In this document: piece after piece, positions 1 through 6,026 of the stretch | Layout: each line of letters begins with the position of its first letter | Position numbering within the stretch: the stretch's first letter is position 1 | NCBI GenBank assembly: GCA_029881175.1 | Contig: JAOUNC010000020.1 | Coordinates: 1 to 14,288 of the forward strand | DNA: 14,288 nt | From: Nitrospirota bacterium | Lineage (GTDB): Bacteria > Nitrospirota > Nitrospiria > Nitrospirales > UBA8639 | Direction of reading: 5' to 3' | Translations under genes and position numbers: made by a program | Notes under the pieces: model-generated | Databases searched by the model: none | What the model was told of the DNA's origin: nothing | What the model saw: only the letters and a program-made list of their open reading frames with translations

Positions 1-340
1 AACCGTTCCTACTGAATACGGCAAAGCATGGTCGGCTCTTCAGTACAGGAACCGCCGTATTTAGGATCAAAAGATCATGCCAGAGTTGGAGTCACGTTCT
101 ACGAGGAACTCTTAGCTTTTGACGAAATGTTTATCAGGGTAGTTCGCGGGGATTGAAGTGAATGGCTTTGTCGCGACCAAGAAGACGGTTTCCCTTCGTC
201 CATTCAAAATGGTCGAACCCGAAATGGCAGGAGCGATTGTGCTTGCTTGCAATGGAAGGATGGTCAATGCATCTGGACCCTCCGAGACAGAAGGGGCGTG
301 AAGAAGCCTTGGAGATCAGAGGATTAATAAGAAAGGAGGA
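1..340. other. Edge region with no supported gene
   Basis: No convincing gene is seen on either strand. The plus strand has only short open frames: one ends in TAG at 62-64, and another runs from a GTG at 158 to TGA at 299-301 (47 codons) with no convincing ribosome binding site or known motif. The first 61 bases hold two interlocking inverted repeats: 5-16 with 39-52 (12 pairs, two-base bulge), and AATACGGC at 15-22 with GCCGTATT at 54-61. This may be the decayed end of a gene or mobile element lying to the left, but nothing here identifies one. Confidence 0.5.
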
Positions 341-694
341 TCATTCTTTGTCCCTACAGGTTTTGCCGTTAAAGATTTTGCAAGGCGAGGAGCTTCGAGC
401 CAGCTTCCAGGATTTAAGCAGCGCAGGCGCGTTATCTGGTCGTAGTTCCACGACGACATCAATCATGTCGCCAACTTCCAATGTTTTGAGATGAGGTTTG
501 GCGGTGTCCTCCACTTGGATCCATTGAATCCCCGAATCCGTCGTGACGAGGAAATAGCCTTTGTCTGCTTCTAAACGAACAATGGGACTGTAATAGCTTT
601 TAAGCGGGGTGGACGCTTCCGCGAAGACCGGGACACTGGTTTGAAACATGAGGACAAGCCCAATAAGGCACAGAAGACATTTTCCTGCGGGCAT
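341..694 (-). CDS. Small exported protein of unknown function
   Basis: Encodes 117 residues. The start at 694 is chosen because AAAGGAG lies 8 bases upstream; an in-frame ATG 13 codons earlier (733) lacks such a site and would place extra residues before the signal peptide. Residues 1-25 form a typical signal peptide (Lys at 5, hydrophobic core about 7-23, likely cleavage after VFA), so the product should be periplasmic or outer. The mature part has alternating beta-like stretches (about 33-92) that could form a small barrel, but no family is recognised. The tail contains two cysteines. It is the last gene of the leftward block, 112 bases beyond the M67 peptidase stop, so it may have its own promoter. 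No function can be assigned. Confidence 0.65.
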   Translation of the reverse strand: MPAGKCLLCLIGLVLMFQTSVPVFAEASTPLKSYYSPIVRLEADKGYFLVTTDSGIQWIQVEDTAKPHLKTLEVGDMIDVVVELRPDNAPALLKSWKLARSSSPCKIFNGKTCRDKE

Positions 695-716
695 AGAGGG
701 GACTCCTTTTATTGAA

Positions 717-741
717 TTGAGAAACCTTCTCATTATCTCAA
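717..741. promoter_or_regulatory. Inverted repeat upstream of the small exported protein
   Basis: TGAGAA at 718-723 and TTCTCA at 727-732 form a perfect 6-bp inverted repeat with a 3-base centre. A further pair, TTGAGA (717-722) and TCTCAA (736-741), overlaps it. The site lies 23 bases or more upstream of the chosen start codon at 694, where an operator or leader hairpin could sit. No regulator can be named and chance occurrence is possible. Confidence 0.25.
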
Positions 742-806
742 GTCACTGAGCCGGATGTCTATCTGTCTAGTAAAAAAAGATCGATTCCTGGAGAGAACCT
801 GGAAGT

Positions 807-1322
807 CTATGAGGCAGAAATTGGCTGGATCGAGACTTCGGTGGCTTGGGAATCCATGATGCGATAGGCACGAATATCTGGTGTATCGGGGTGTTCCAAG
901 GAGACGATGAGGTGAAGCGGAGCGGGTAGATTGAGCTTTGTCCGGTAACTTTCGAATTCCATCGCAATGGTGATGTCGGTTTGAGAGGGTCGAGCTGGGC
1001 TAAAGGTATGCGAATGATAGAAGCCTAGCAGCTCATGATCTTTTGCGCGGATGGCACGCTGGGCCATGGCCATTTCCCTGGCATCCATTTGGAAGGCAAT
1101 GTCGGCACGTTCTTCAGGTGAGAGTCGTTGCAGATCAGAGAGCTTGGCTCCTTCAAAACGGGATAATTCCTGCTCAGACATCGTGGCCAAGATATTGGTG
1201 ATACGATAATTTTCGGCGACGGTCTGGTTTGTGCCGGCAAGAATGCCACAGCATTCATGTGGGGCGAGTTCCCGTGCATGAGCAATCATGTCTTGAATGA
1301 GGCCAGAAGGAATATAGAACAT
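807..1322 (-). CDS. M67 family (JAMM/MPN+) metallopeptidase
   Basis: Encodes 171 residues of a zinc-dependent JAMM peptidase. The complete signature is visible: Glu23 in PHECCG, then H103-S-H105, seven residues, Ser113 and Asp116 (the HxH-x7-SxxD pattern). Bacterial relatives Mec+ and HcyD cut isopeptide or peptide bonds at the C-terminus of ubiquitin-like sulfur carriers. They release cysteine or homocysteine formed on the carrier, or remove an extra residue masking Gly-Gly. It starts 5 bases after the stop of the adjoining ThiF/MoeB-type gene and lies in the same operon as two such carriers, which supports that role. The insertion around residues 46-92 is helical and rich in charged residues. 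A cytoplasmic location is expected because no signal peptide is present. Family assignment is firm; the actual substrate is inferred. Confidence 0.92.
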   Translation of the reverse strand: MFYIPSGLIQDMIAHARELAPHECCGILAGTNQTVAENYRITNILATMSEQELSRFEGAKLSDLQRLSPEERADIAFQMDAREMAMAQRAIRAKDHELLGFYHSHTFSPARPSQTDITIAMEFESYRTKLNLPAPLHLIVSLEHPDTPDIRAYRIMDSQATEVSIQPISAS

Positions 1323-1327
1323 GGGGC

Positions 1328-2131
1328 TCAGAGGCTACAGGCAACCTCGTAGTCCTCTCCCAAGGCCGTAATGGTGGGATTCGGTCCACAGAGAGGGCAA
1401 TCAGGGGCTTTAGGCCGGCCAACTTTTCTGAAGGTCATATCTAAGGCGTCATACAGGAGAAGGCGGTCAGCCAGTGTTTCTCCAAGCCCTAAGATTTCTT
1501 TGATGGCTTCATTGGCCTGAAGCACACCAATGGTTCCAGCTAAGACACCCAAGACGCCGGCTTCCTGACAATTCGGCACCAACCCGGCAGGCGGTGGTTC
1601 CGGATACAAGCAGCGATAGCAGGGAAAGCCCTCATGGGGCTTGATGGTGGCTAATTGCCCCTCAAACCGAAAGATGCTGCCAGAAATAAGGGTTTTTTTC
1701 GCAAAGAAACAGGCATCATTAATCAAAAATCGAGTTGAGAAATTATCGGAACCGTCAAGGATAATGTCGTACTTTTCAAGCAGAGACATGATGTTCTCTT
1801 TGCTGACATGCTCCGGATAGAGTTCGAGGGTTGTCTCAGGATTCAGCGCCGATAAGAGTTGCCCCCCGGATTCAACTTTCGGCATCCCAATGCGGTCAGT
1901 GGTATGGAGAATCTGTCGTTGTAAATTAGAAAGGTCGACAACATCACCATCTGTCAGCCCGATGGTGCCAATGCCTGCCGCGACTAAATACAATGCGGCC
2001 GGGGATCCCAGTCCGCCTGCTCCAATGACCAGAACCTTGGCCTCCTGAAGTTTCTTCTGGCCTTTGCCGCCCACCTCACTCAGAATCATCTGGCGGCTAT
2101 AGCGGTTGATTTGTGCATCTGTGAATTGCAT
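1328..2131 (-). CDS. moeB: ThiF/MoeB/HesA-type sulfur-carrier adenylyltransferase, copy 1
   Basis: Encodes 267 residues of an E1-like enzyme that adenylates the C-terminal glycine of ThiS/MoaD-type carriers. Visible features are RYSRQ at 10-14, the nucleotide loop GAGGLG at 37-42, Asp129 in DGSDN, two zinc CxxC pairs (Cys171/Cys174 and Cys245/Cys248), Cys188 in CQEAGVLG, and a Cys at 265, three residues from the end. There is no rhodanese domain, so sulfur must come from elsewhere. The start at 2131 is preferred over an ATG 18 codons upstream because it leaves a 14-base gap after the NIL gene and gives the same length as the second copy at 3972-4775. No strong ribosome binding site is visible, so translation may be coupled. 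Which carrier it serves is unknown; the adjacent MoaD-like protein is the natural guess. Confidence 0.9.
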   Translation of the reverse strand: MQFTDAQINRYSRQMILSEVGGKGQKKLQEAKVLVIGAGGLGSPAALYLVAAGIGTIGLTDGDVVDLSNLQRQILHTTDRIGMPKVESGGQLLSALNPETTLELYPEHVSKENIMSLLEKYDIILDGSDNFSTRFLINDACFFAKKTLISGSIFRFEGQLATIKPHEGFPCYRCLYPEPPPAGLVPNCQEAGVLGVLAGTIGVLQANEAIKEILGLGETLADRLLLYDALDMTFRKVGRPKAPDCPLCGPNPTITALGEDYEVACSL

Positions 2132-2145
2132 AGGATTTTGTGCTC

Positions 2146-2385
2146 TTATTCCACAACGTTTAATTCGATGGGATCGACGAAGCATCCTTTTTGGCGAAGA
2201 CCGTCAATGGCGCGTTCAATTTCGTCGGTTTCGCCGGTAAACTCCACATCCATCCACCCGGTGGTTTCTCGAACATCGGCACGTCTGATACTGGGAATCA
2301 CCTTAAACTCTTGGCCAATTTCATAGAGAATGGGTTCGGGAATTTTTTCTTCAGGATAGCGAATATGGAATCGAAGTTTTGCCAT
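2146..2385 (-). CDS. NIL domain-containing protein
   Basis: Encodes 79 residues, essentially one NIL domain (about 1-77): a beta strand with the pattern LRFHIRYP, a central IPSIRRADVRE segment, a second strand WMDVEFTG and a helix followed by CFVD. NIL domains occur at the end of methionine transporter ATPases and in small proteins and ferredoxins linked to homocysteine synthesis in anaerobes. They are thought to bind small sulfur amino acids or to take part in sulfur delivery. The start codon follows the stop of the MoaD-like gene directly, with AGGAGG 7 bases upstream. Its place between a sulfur carrier and a carrier-activating enzyme suggests a sensor or sulfur-handling role, which is inference. 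Confidence 0.85.
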   Translation of the reverse strand: MAKLRFHIRYPEEKIPEPILYEIGQEFKVIPSIRRADVRETTGWMDVEFTGETDEIERAIDGLRQKGCFVDPIELNVVE

Positions 2386-2661
2386 TTATCTGCCTCCTGC
2401 TATGGCGGGAATAATGGAGACTTCATCGCCTTCTTTTAAGGGGGTCTCTTTCCCTGTGAGAAATCGAATATCTTCTTCGTTGACATAGATATTGATAAAT
2501 CTCCGTACCTCCCCCTCGTCGTCGCAAATGCGCTCTTTAATGCCGGGGTGGGCTGACCCTAAATTCTCAAGAATTTCTGCCACGGAATTGCCTGCAATTT
2601 CCACTTCATTTTTCCCACCGGTCATGGGACGAAGGGGGGTGGGGATACGTACCTTAATCAT
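2386..2661 (-). CDS. MoaD-like ubiquitin-fold sulfur carrier with masked C-terminus
   Basis: Encodes 91 residues of a beta-grasp MoaD/ThiS-family carrier. The typical ending is present (EGDEVSIIPAIAGG), but one further residue, Arg91, follows Gly89-Gly90. Carriers of this type must expose the terminal glycine for adenylation and thiocarboxylate formation, so removal of Arg91 is probably needed; the M67 peptidase of the same operon is the obvious candidate. The start overlaps the stop of threonine synthase (ATGA at 2658-2661), which implies translational coupling. A dedicated molybdopterin role is unlikely: no other Moa genes are nearby, while amino-acid genes surround it. Cysteine or homocysteine synthesis is more likely, but which one is not shown. 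Confidence 0.88.
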   Translation of the reverse strand: MIKVRIPTPLRPMTGGKNEVEIAGNSVAEILENLGSAHPGIKERICDDEGEVRRFINIYVNEEDIRFLTGKETPLKEGDEVSIIPAIAGGR

Positions 2662-3899
2662 ATTGACTCCTCAATGCCAAAGGTCTGCGTAAAGTGCTTG
2701 AGACTGGGTTGAATGCGAGTAGGCCGTCCTACCGAGTCCACGACCGCTTCTTGTGTTTTGAGGCCATTGCCGGTGATGTAGGCGACCGTCACCTCGTCTT
2801 TCCGTATCAATCCCTGTTTCACTAATTTGCGTAACACCCCAATCGTCACGCCGCCGGCGGTTTCGGCGAAAATGCCTTCCGTTTGGGCGAGGAGCTTGAT
2901 GCTCTCAACGATTTCATCATCGGTGACGGCATCCATGGCCCCATGGCTTTCTGCCACCGTTTTCAGTGCATAATAGCCATCGGCAGGATTCCCAATGGCT
3001 AGGGATTTGGCAATGGTATTGGGCTTGACTGGCTTGAAAAAGTCGCGGCCCTCTCGATAGGCCGTCGCGATGGGTGAGCACCCTTCGGCTTGTGCACCAT
3101 TGATTTTAGTGGAAACGGAATCCAGAATCCCGACTTTTTCAAATTCGTTTAACCCTTTCCAGATTTTTGTGAGCAACGATCCTGAGGCCATGGGCACGAC
3201 AACTTGATCGGGGGCACGCCAACCTAATTGTTCGGCTGTTTCAAACGCCAGCGTTTTAGATCCTTCAGCATAATAAGGGCGGATGTTGATGTTCACAAAG
3301 GCCCAGTGCCGTTCTCCCGCGATTTCACTGCATAATCGATTGACGTCATCATAATTGCCCTCAATCTCAATCACGTTGGGGCGATAGATAAGATTGCCTA
3401 ACACTTTGGCCGCTTCAAGGTCGCCGGGAATAAACACATAACATTTCATGCCGGCTGAAGCCGCATGAGCGGAAACGGAGTTGGCTAAATTGCCGGTGGA
3501 GGCACAGGCGACAGTTTCAAAGCCTAGTTCGCGTGCCCGAGTCAAGGCGATGGCCACGACCCGATCTTTAAAGGAAAGGGTTGGGTGATTCACGCAATCA
3601 TTTTTAATATACAGATGGTCGAGGCCTAAAAAGGCCCCAAGGTTTTTCGCATGGACCAGTGGGGTAAACCCGGCATGCTGACCGATGAAATTTGTGCCTT
3701 CGACAGGAAGCAAGTCTATATAGCGCCAGAGGCTTTTCGGGCCGGCAAGAATTTTTTCTCGTGAGATTTCCTGTTTAATGGCCGTGTAATCATATTTGAC
3801 TTCCAGTGGGCCAAAGCACAGTTCACAGACGTGGATGTCTTGGGTAGGATATTCCTTCCCACATTCCCGGCAGACTAGCGATTGCATTTTCTTCGTCAT
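2658..3899 (-). CDS. thrC: Threonine synthase
   Basis: Encodes 413 residues of a fold-type II PLP enzyme that converts O-phosphohomoserine to threonine. It has an N-terminal zinc ribbon (Cys10, Cys13, Cys25, Cys28), the PLP lysine Lys111 in SFKDRV, a phosphate loop around ASTGNLANS (133-141), and the usual C-terminal AETAGG and ITGNGLK segments. The start at 3899 has GGAGG 8 bases upstream. The stop overlaps the MoaD-like start. O-phosphohomoserine, its substrate, is also a branch point toward homocysteine, so linkage to sulfur-carrier genes may be functional. Such ThrC-like enzymes beside MoaD-like carriers could in principle use a carrier thiocarboxylate, but nothing in the sequence proves that. 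Ordinary threonine synthase is the default reading. Confidence 0.92.
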   Translation of the reverse strand: MTKKMQSLVCRECGKEYPTQDIHVCELCFGPLEVKYDYTAIKQEISREKILAGPKSLWRYIDLLPVEGTNFIGQHAGFTPLVHAKNLGAFLGLDHLYIKNDCVNHPTLSFKDRVVAIALTRARELGFETVACASTGNLANSVSAHAASAGMKCYVFIPGDLEAAKVLGNLIYRPNVIEIEGNYDDVNRLCSEIAGERHWAFVNINIRPYYAEGSKTLAFETAEQLGWRAPDQVVVPMASGSLLTKIWKGLNEFEKVGILDSVSTKINGAQAEGCSPIATAYREGRDFFKPVKPNTIAKSLAIGNPADGYYALKTVAESHGAMDAVTDDEIVESIKLLAQTEGIFAETAGGVTIGVLRKLVKQGLIRKDEVTVAYITGNGLKTQEAVVDSVGRPTRIQPSLKHFTQTFGIEESI

Positions 3900-3911
3900 A
3901 ATTTCATCCTC

Positions 3912-3929
3912 CCCTCCAAATCCGGAGGG
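3912..3929 (-). promoter_or_regulatory. Hairpin overlapping the thrC ribosome binding site region
   Basis: A perfect 6-bp inverted repeat (CCCTCC at 3912-3917, GGAGGG at 3924-3929, 6-base loop) sits 12 bases before the thrC start codon in the 72-base gap after the second MoeB gene. In the transcript the purine-rich arm of the stem lies within the GGAGGGGAGG stretch that provides the Shine-Dalgarno sequence. Folding could tune thrC translation. The stem is short, so this is tentative. Confidence 0.3.
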
Positions 3930-3971
3930 ATTGTCATATGTTCCAGATTACGTACGTGTGATGCCTATTGG

Positions 3972-4775
3972 TTAGATGGCGCAAGCCTCAGGTTCGTCAT
4001 AATCAATCAGTTCGGTCAGCGATGCGTTGGGACCACAGAGGGCACATGATGGATTTCGCTTCACGCGTATCTCCCGAAAGGTGGTAGTGCGAGCATCGAA
4101 GTCTAACAGCCGGTTGGTTAACGGCTGGCCAATTTTCAAAATCAGCTTGATCGCTTCTGTTGCCTGGATGGTGCCAATAATGCCGGCCACGACTCCAATA
4201 ATCCCGGCTTCCTGACAAGTGGGAACAACCCCTGTTGGTGGTGGATTTTTAAAGATGCAGCGATAGCAGGCTGATTCATTCGGGACAATCGTCATGACTC
4301 GGCCTTCAAAACGAAGAATGCCCCCATGAACGAGTGGAGTATTTTCCAGATAGCAGGCATCGTTGATGAGAAACTTTGCTGGAAAATTATCGACGCCATC
4401 AATCACGACATCATATTGACGAATAATCTCTCGGGCATTATGCGCCGTCAGTCGCTCTTCATAGGTATTGACCTGTACATCAGGGTTTAACGCTTGAATT
4501 TTTTCTTTGGCCGACTGCGTTTTAGAACGACCCACGTCAGGGGTATGGTGCAACACTTGCCGTTGAAGATTGGAAAGGTCCACGACATCACTATCAATTA
4601 ATCCGATGGTACCAATGCCAGCCGCTCCGAGGTAATAGGCGACAGGGCAGCCCAAGCCGCCTGCACCCACGACAAAGACTTTGGCTTGCGAGAGTTTCTT
4701 TTGACCTTTCCCGCCCACTTCGGGCAAGAGAATATGTCGGCTATAACGGGTAATTTGATCTTCGGTAAAGCTCAT
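3972..4775 (-). CDS. moeB: ThiF/MoeB/HesA-type sulfur-carrier adenylyltransferase, copy 2
   Basis: Encodes 267 residues, the same length as copy 1 and clearly paralogous along its whole length. It carries RYSRH at 10-14, GAGGLG at 37-42, Asp129 in DGVDN, zinc pairs Cys170/Cys173 and Cys244/Cys247, Cys187 in CQEAGIIG, and a Cys three residues from the end. The last stretch, TELIDYDE, matches the usual ending of the family more closely than copy 1 does. It lies 30 bases after cysK, whose gene follows the ThiS-like carrier, so activation of that carrier is the simplest proposal. No rhodanese domain is present. The ribosome binding site is weak. A role in thiamine or molybdopterin synthesis cannot be excluded. 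Confidence 0.9.
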   Translation of the reverse strand: MSFTEDQITRYSRHILLPEVGGKGQKKLSQAKVFVVGAGGLGCPVAYYLGAAGIGTIGLIDSDVVDLSNLQRQVLHHTPDVGRSKTQSAKEKIQALNPDVQVNTYEERLTAHNAREIIRQYDVVIDGVDNFPAKFLINDACYLENTPLVHGGILRFEGRVMTIVPNESACYRCIFKNPPPTGVVPTCQEAGIIGVVAGIIGTIQATEAIKLILKIGQPLTNRLLDFDARTTTFREIRVKRNPSCALCGPNASLTELIDYDEPEACAI

Positions 4776-4805
4776 GGCTGTTTTTTCAGGGTTGAGAGAC
4801 GACGA

Positions 4806-5735
4806 TTAAATGTTGAAGTATTTTTCGATACTGAGATAACGCTCGCCGGTGTCACAAAGAATGGTGACGACATTTTTCCCAGCACCCAACGATTCAGCGA
4901 CTTTTTGCGCAGCAAAGACATTGGCCCCTGCTGAAATCCCAACGAGGAGGCCTTCTTTCTTCGCGAGTTGCTTCGTGGTTTGATAGGCTTCTTCGTCAGT
5001 CACGGTCATAATTTGATCAAGTAATGATCGGTTTAACACTTCCGGGACAAAGCCTGCACCAATGCCTTGAATTTTATGGGGACCGGCTTCTCCTCCGGAT
5101 AAGACCGGTGAACCTGATGGCTCCACTGCCACGATTTTCACATTAGGGTTTTTCTCTTTAAAGACATCTCCGCAACCGGTAATCGTGCCTCCCGTTCCAA
5201 CTGCTGCGACAAACGCATCAACCTTGCCATCCAGCGCATCCCAAATTTCCAATGCGGTGGTTTTTCGGTGCATAGCCGGATTGGCAGGATTCGAAAACTG
5301 ATTCGGCATGAAATATTCTGGATTCTGCTCTAAGATGCTTTCGGCTTCTTTAATAGATCCTCTCATGCCTTCCCGCGCCGGGGTCAAGACTAATTGGGCC
5401 CCATAGGAGGAAAGCAGGCTGGCTCGTTCGAGGCTCATGCCTTCAGGCATGACCAGAATAAGTTTATAGCCACGGACGGCTGAGACCAGAGCTAACCCAA
5501 TCCCGGTATTGCCACTCGTGGGTTCAACAATAGTCCCGCCAGGTTTCAACAGGCCTTGCTGCTCAGCTTCATCAATCATATTCAAGCAAATGCGGTCTTT
5601 CACGCTTCCACCGGGATTATAAAATTCGGCTTTTCCATAGATAGTCGCCCCTCCCTCTGGAGAAAGGCGGTTCAATCTGACAAGCGGTGTACCGCCAATG
5701 CCTTCGGTGATGGACTTTAAAAATTTGGCGTTCAT
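4806..5735 (-). CDS. cysK: Cysteine synthase (O-acetylserine sulfhydrylase type)
   Basis: Encodes 309 residues of a PLP enzyme making cysteine from an activated serine and a sulfur donor. The PLP lysine is Lys46 in GGSVKDR, the substrate loop is PTSGNTG at 72-78, and the phosphate cup is GTGGT at 180-184. KIQGIGAGF at 221-229 and GERYLS near the end are typical of CysK rather than of O-phosphoserine-using CysM. Its start overlaps the stop of the ThiS-like gene (ATGA at 5732-5735), the closest possible coupling to a sulfur carrier. Carrier thiocarboxylate could therefore replace or supplement free sulfide, as it does for mycobacterial CysM. The enzyme class is firm; the sulfur donor is inferred from context. 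Confidence 0.93.
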   Translation of the reverse strand: MNAKFLKSITEGIGGTPLVRLNRLSPEGGATIYGKAEFYNPGGSVKDRICLNMIDEAEQQGLLKPGGTIVEPTSGNTGIGLALVSAVRGYKLILVMPEGMSLERASLLSSYGAQLVLTPAREGMRGSIKEAESILEQNPEYFMPNQFSNPANPAMHRKTTALEIWDALDGKVDAFVAAVGTGGTITGCGDVFKEKNPNVKIVAVEPSGSPVLSGGEAGPHKIQGIGAGFVPEVLNRSLLDQIMTVTDEEAYQTTKQLAKKEGLLVGISAGANVFAAQKVAESLGAGKNVVTILCDTGERYLSIEKYFNI

Positions 5736-5932
5736 GCGCCACCGCCCATAAAAAATAAGAATTCTAGTTTGTCATTTTCCTTCAAAGAGGTCGTACCCAG
5801 ATTTTCCTGGTCGATCATCTGAGTATTGACTTCGACAGCCACCAATTGCGGGTCAATATCCTTGGCCTTGAGCACATCCAACACCGTAGAAACATCTAGG
5901 CTTTCTACTTTACCATTTATCGTAAGTTGCAT
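5732..5932 (-). CDS. ThiS-like sulfur carrier with C-terminal Ala after Gly-Gly-Gly
   Basis: Encodes 66 residues of a beta-grasp sulfur carrier. The N-terminus (MQLTINGK) and the end (DKLEFLFFMGGG) fit the ThiS family, but a final Ala66 follows Gly63-Gly65. A carrier ending in an extra Ala that a JAMM protease removes is known from the HcyS/HcyD methionine pathway of Wolinella, and the same arrangement is suspected here. GGAG lies 6 bases before the ATG. It is the first gene of the leftward operon and overlaps cysK, so cysteine synthesis is a likelier job than thiamine synthesis; no other thi genes are near. It could still double as ThiS. Confidence 0.87.
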   Translation of the reverse strand: MQLTINGKVESLDVSTVLDVLKAKDIDPQLVAVEVNTQMIDQENLGTTSLKENDKLEFLFFMGGGA

Positions 5933-5973
5933 CGGTTACTCCAGCATAAGTACTGAGAATCCCTAAACAAAAA

Positions 5974-6003
5974 AACGTAACAAACCGTCATAAAGCGAGT
6001 CAA
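5974..6003 (-). promoter_or_regulatory. Candidate promoter for the sulfur-carrier operon
   Basis: On the minus strand TTGACT (6003-5998) is followed after 18 bases by TACGTT (5979-5974), about 41 bases before the ThiS-like start codon. The -35 match is good and the -10 match poor. It is the best sigma-70-like pair in the 94-base gap between the sirtuin stop and the first carrier gene. Confidence 0.3.
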
Positions 6004-6026
6004 GAAAATGGCTGTAAAGAGTGACT

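Noticed and set aside
162..494. Plus-strand open frame of 110 codons
   Set aside because: It runs antisense into the small exported protein gene, has no ribosome binding site and its product has the basic, low-structure composition of a chance frame.
2386..2661. Molybdopterin synthase small subunit (moaD proper)
   Set aside because: No moaE, moaA or moaC nearby; the neighbours are amino-acid and carrier-processing genes, and the C-terminus is masked by Arg.
3900..3971. Riboswitch or T-box leader before thrC
   Set aside because: The gap is only 72 bases and shows just a 6-bp hairpin; no T-box or SAM/TPP motif can be recognised.
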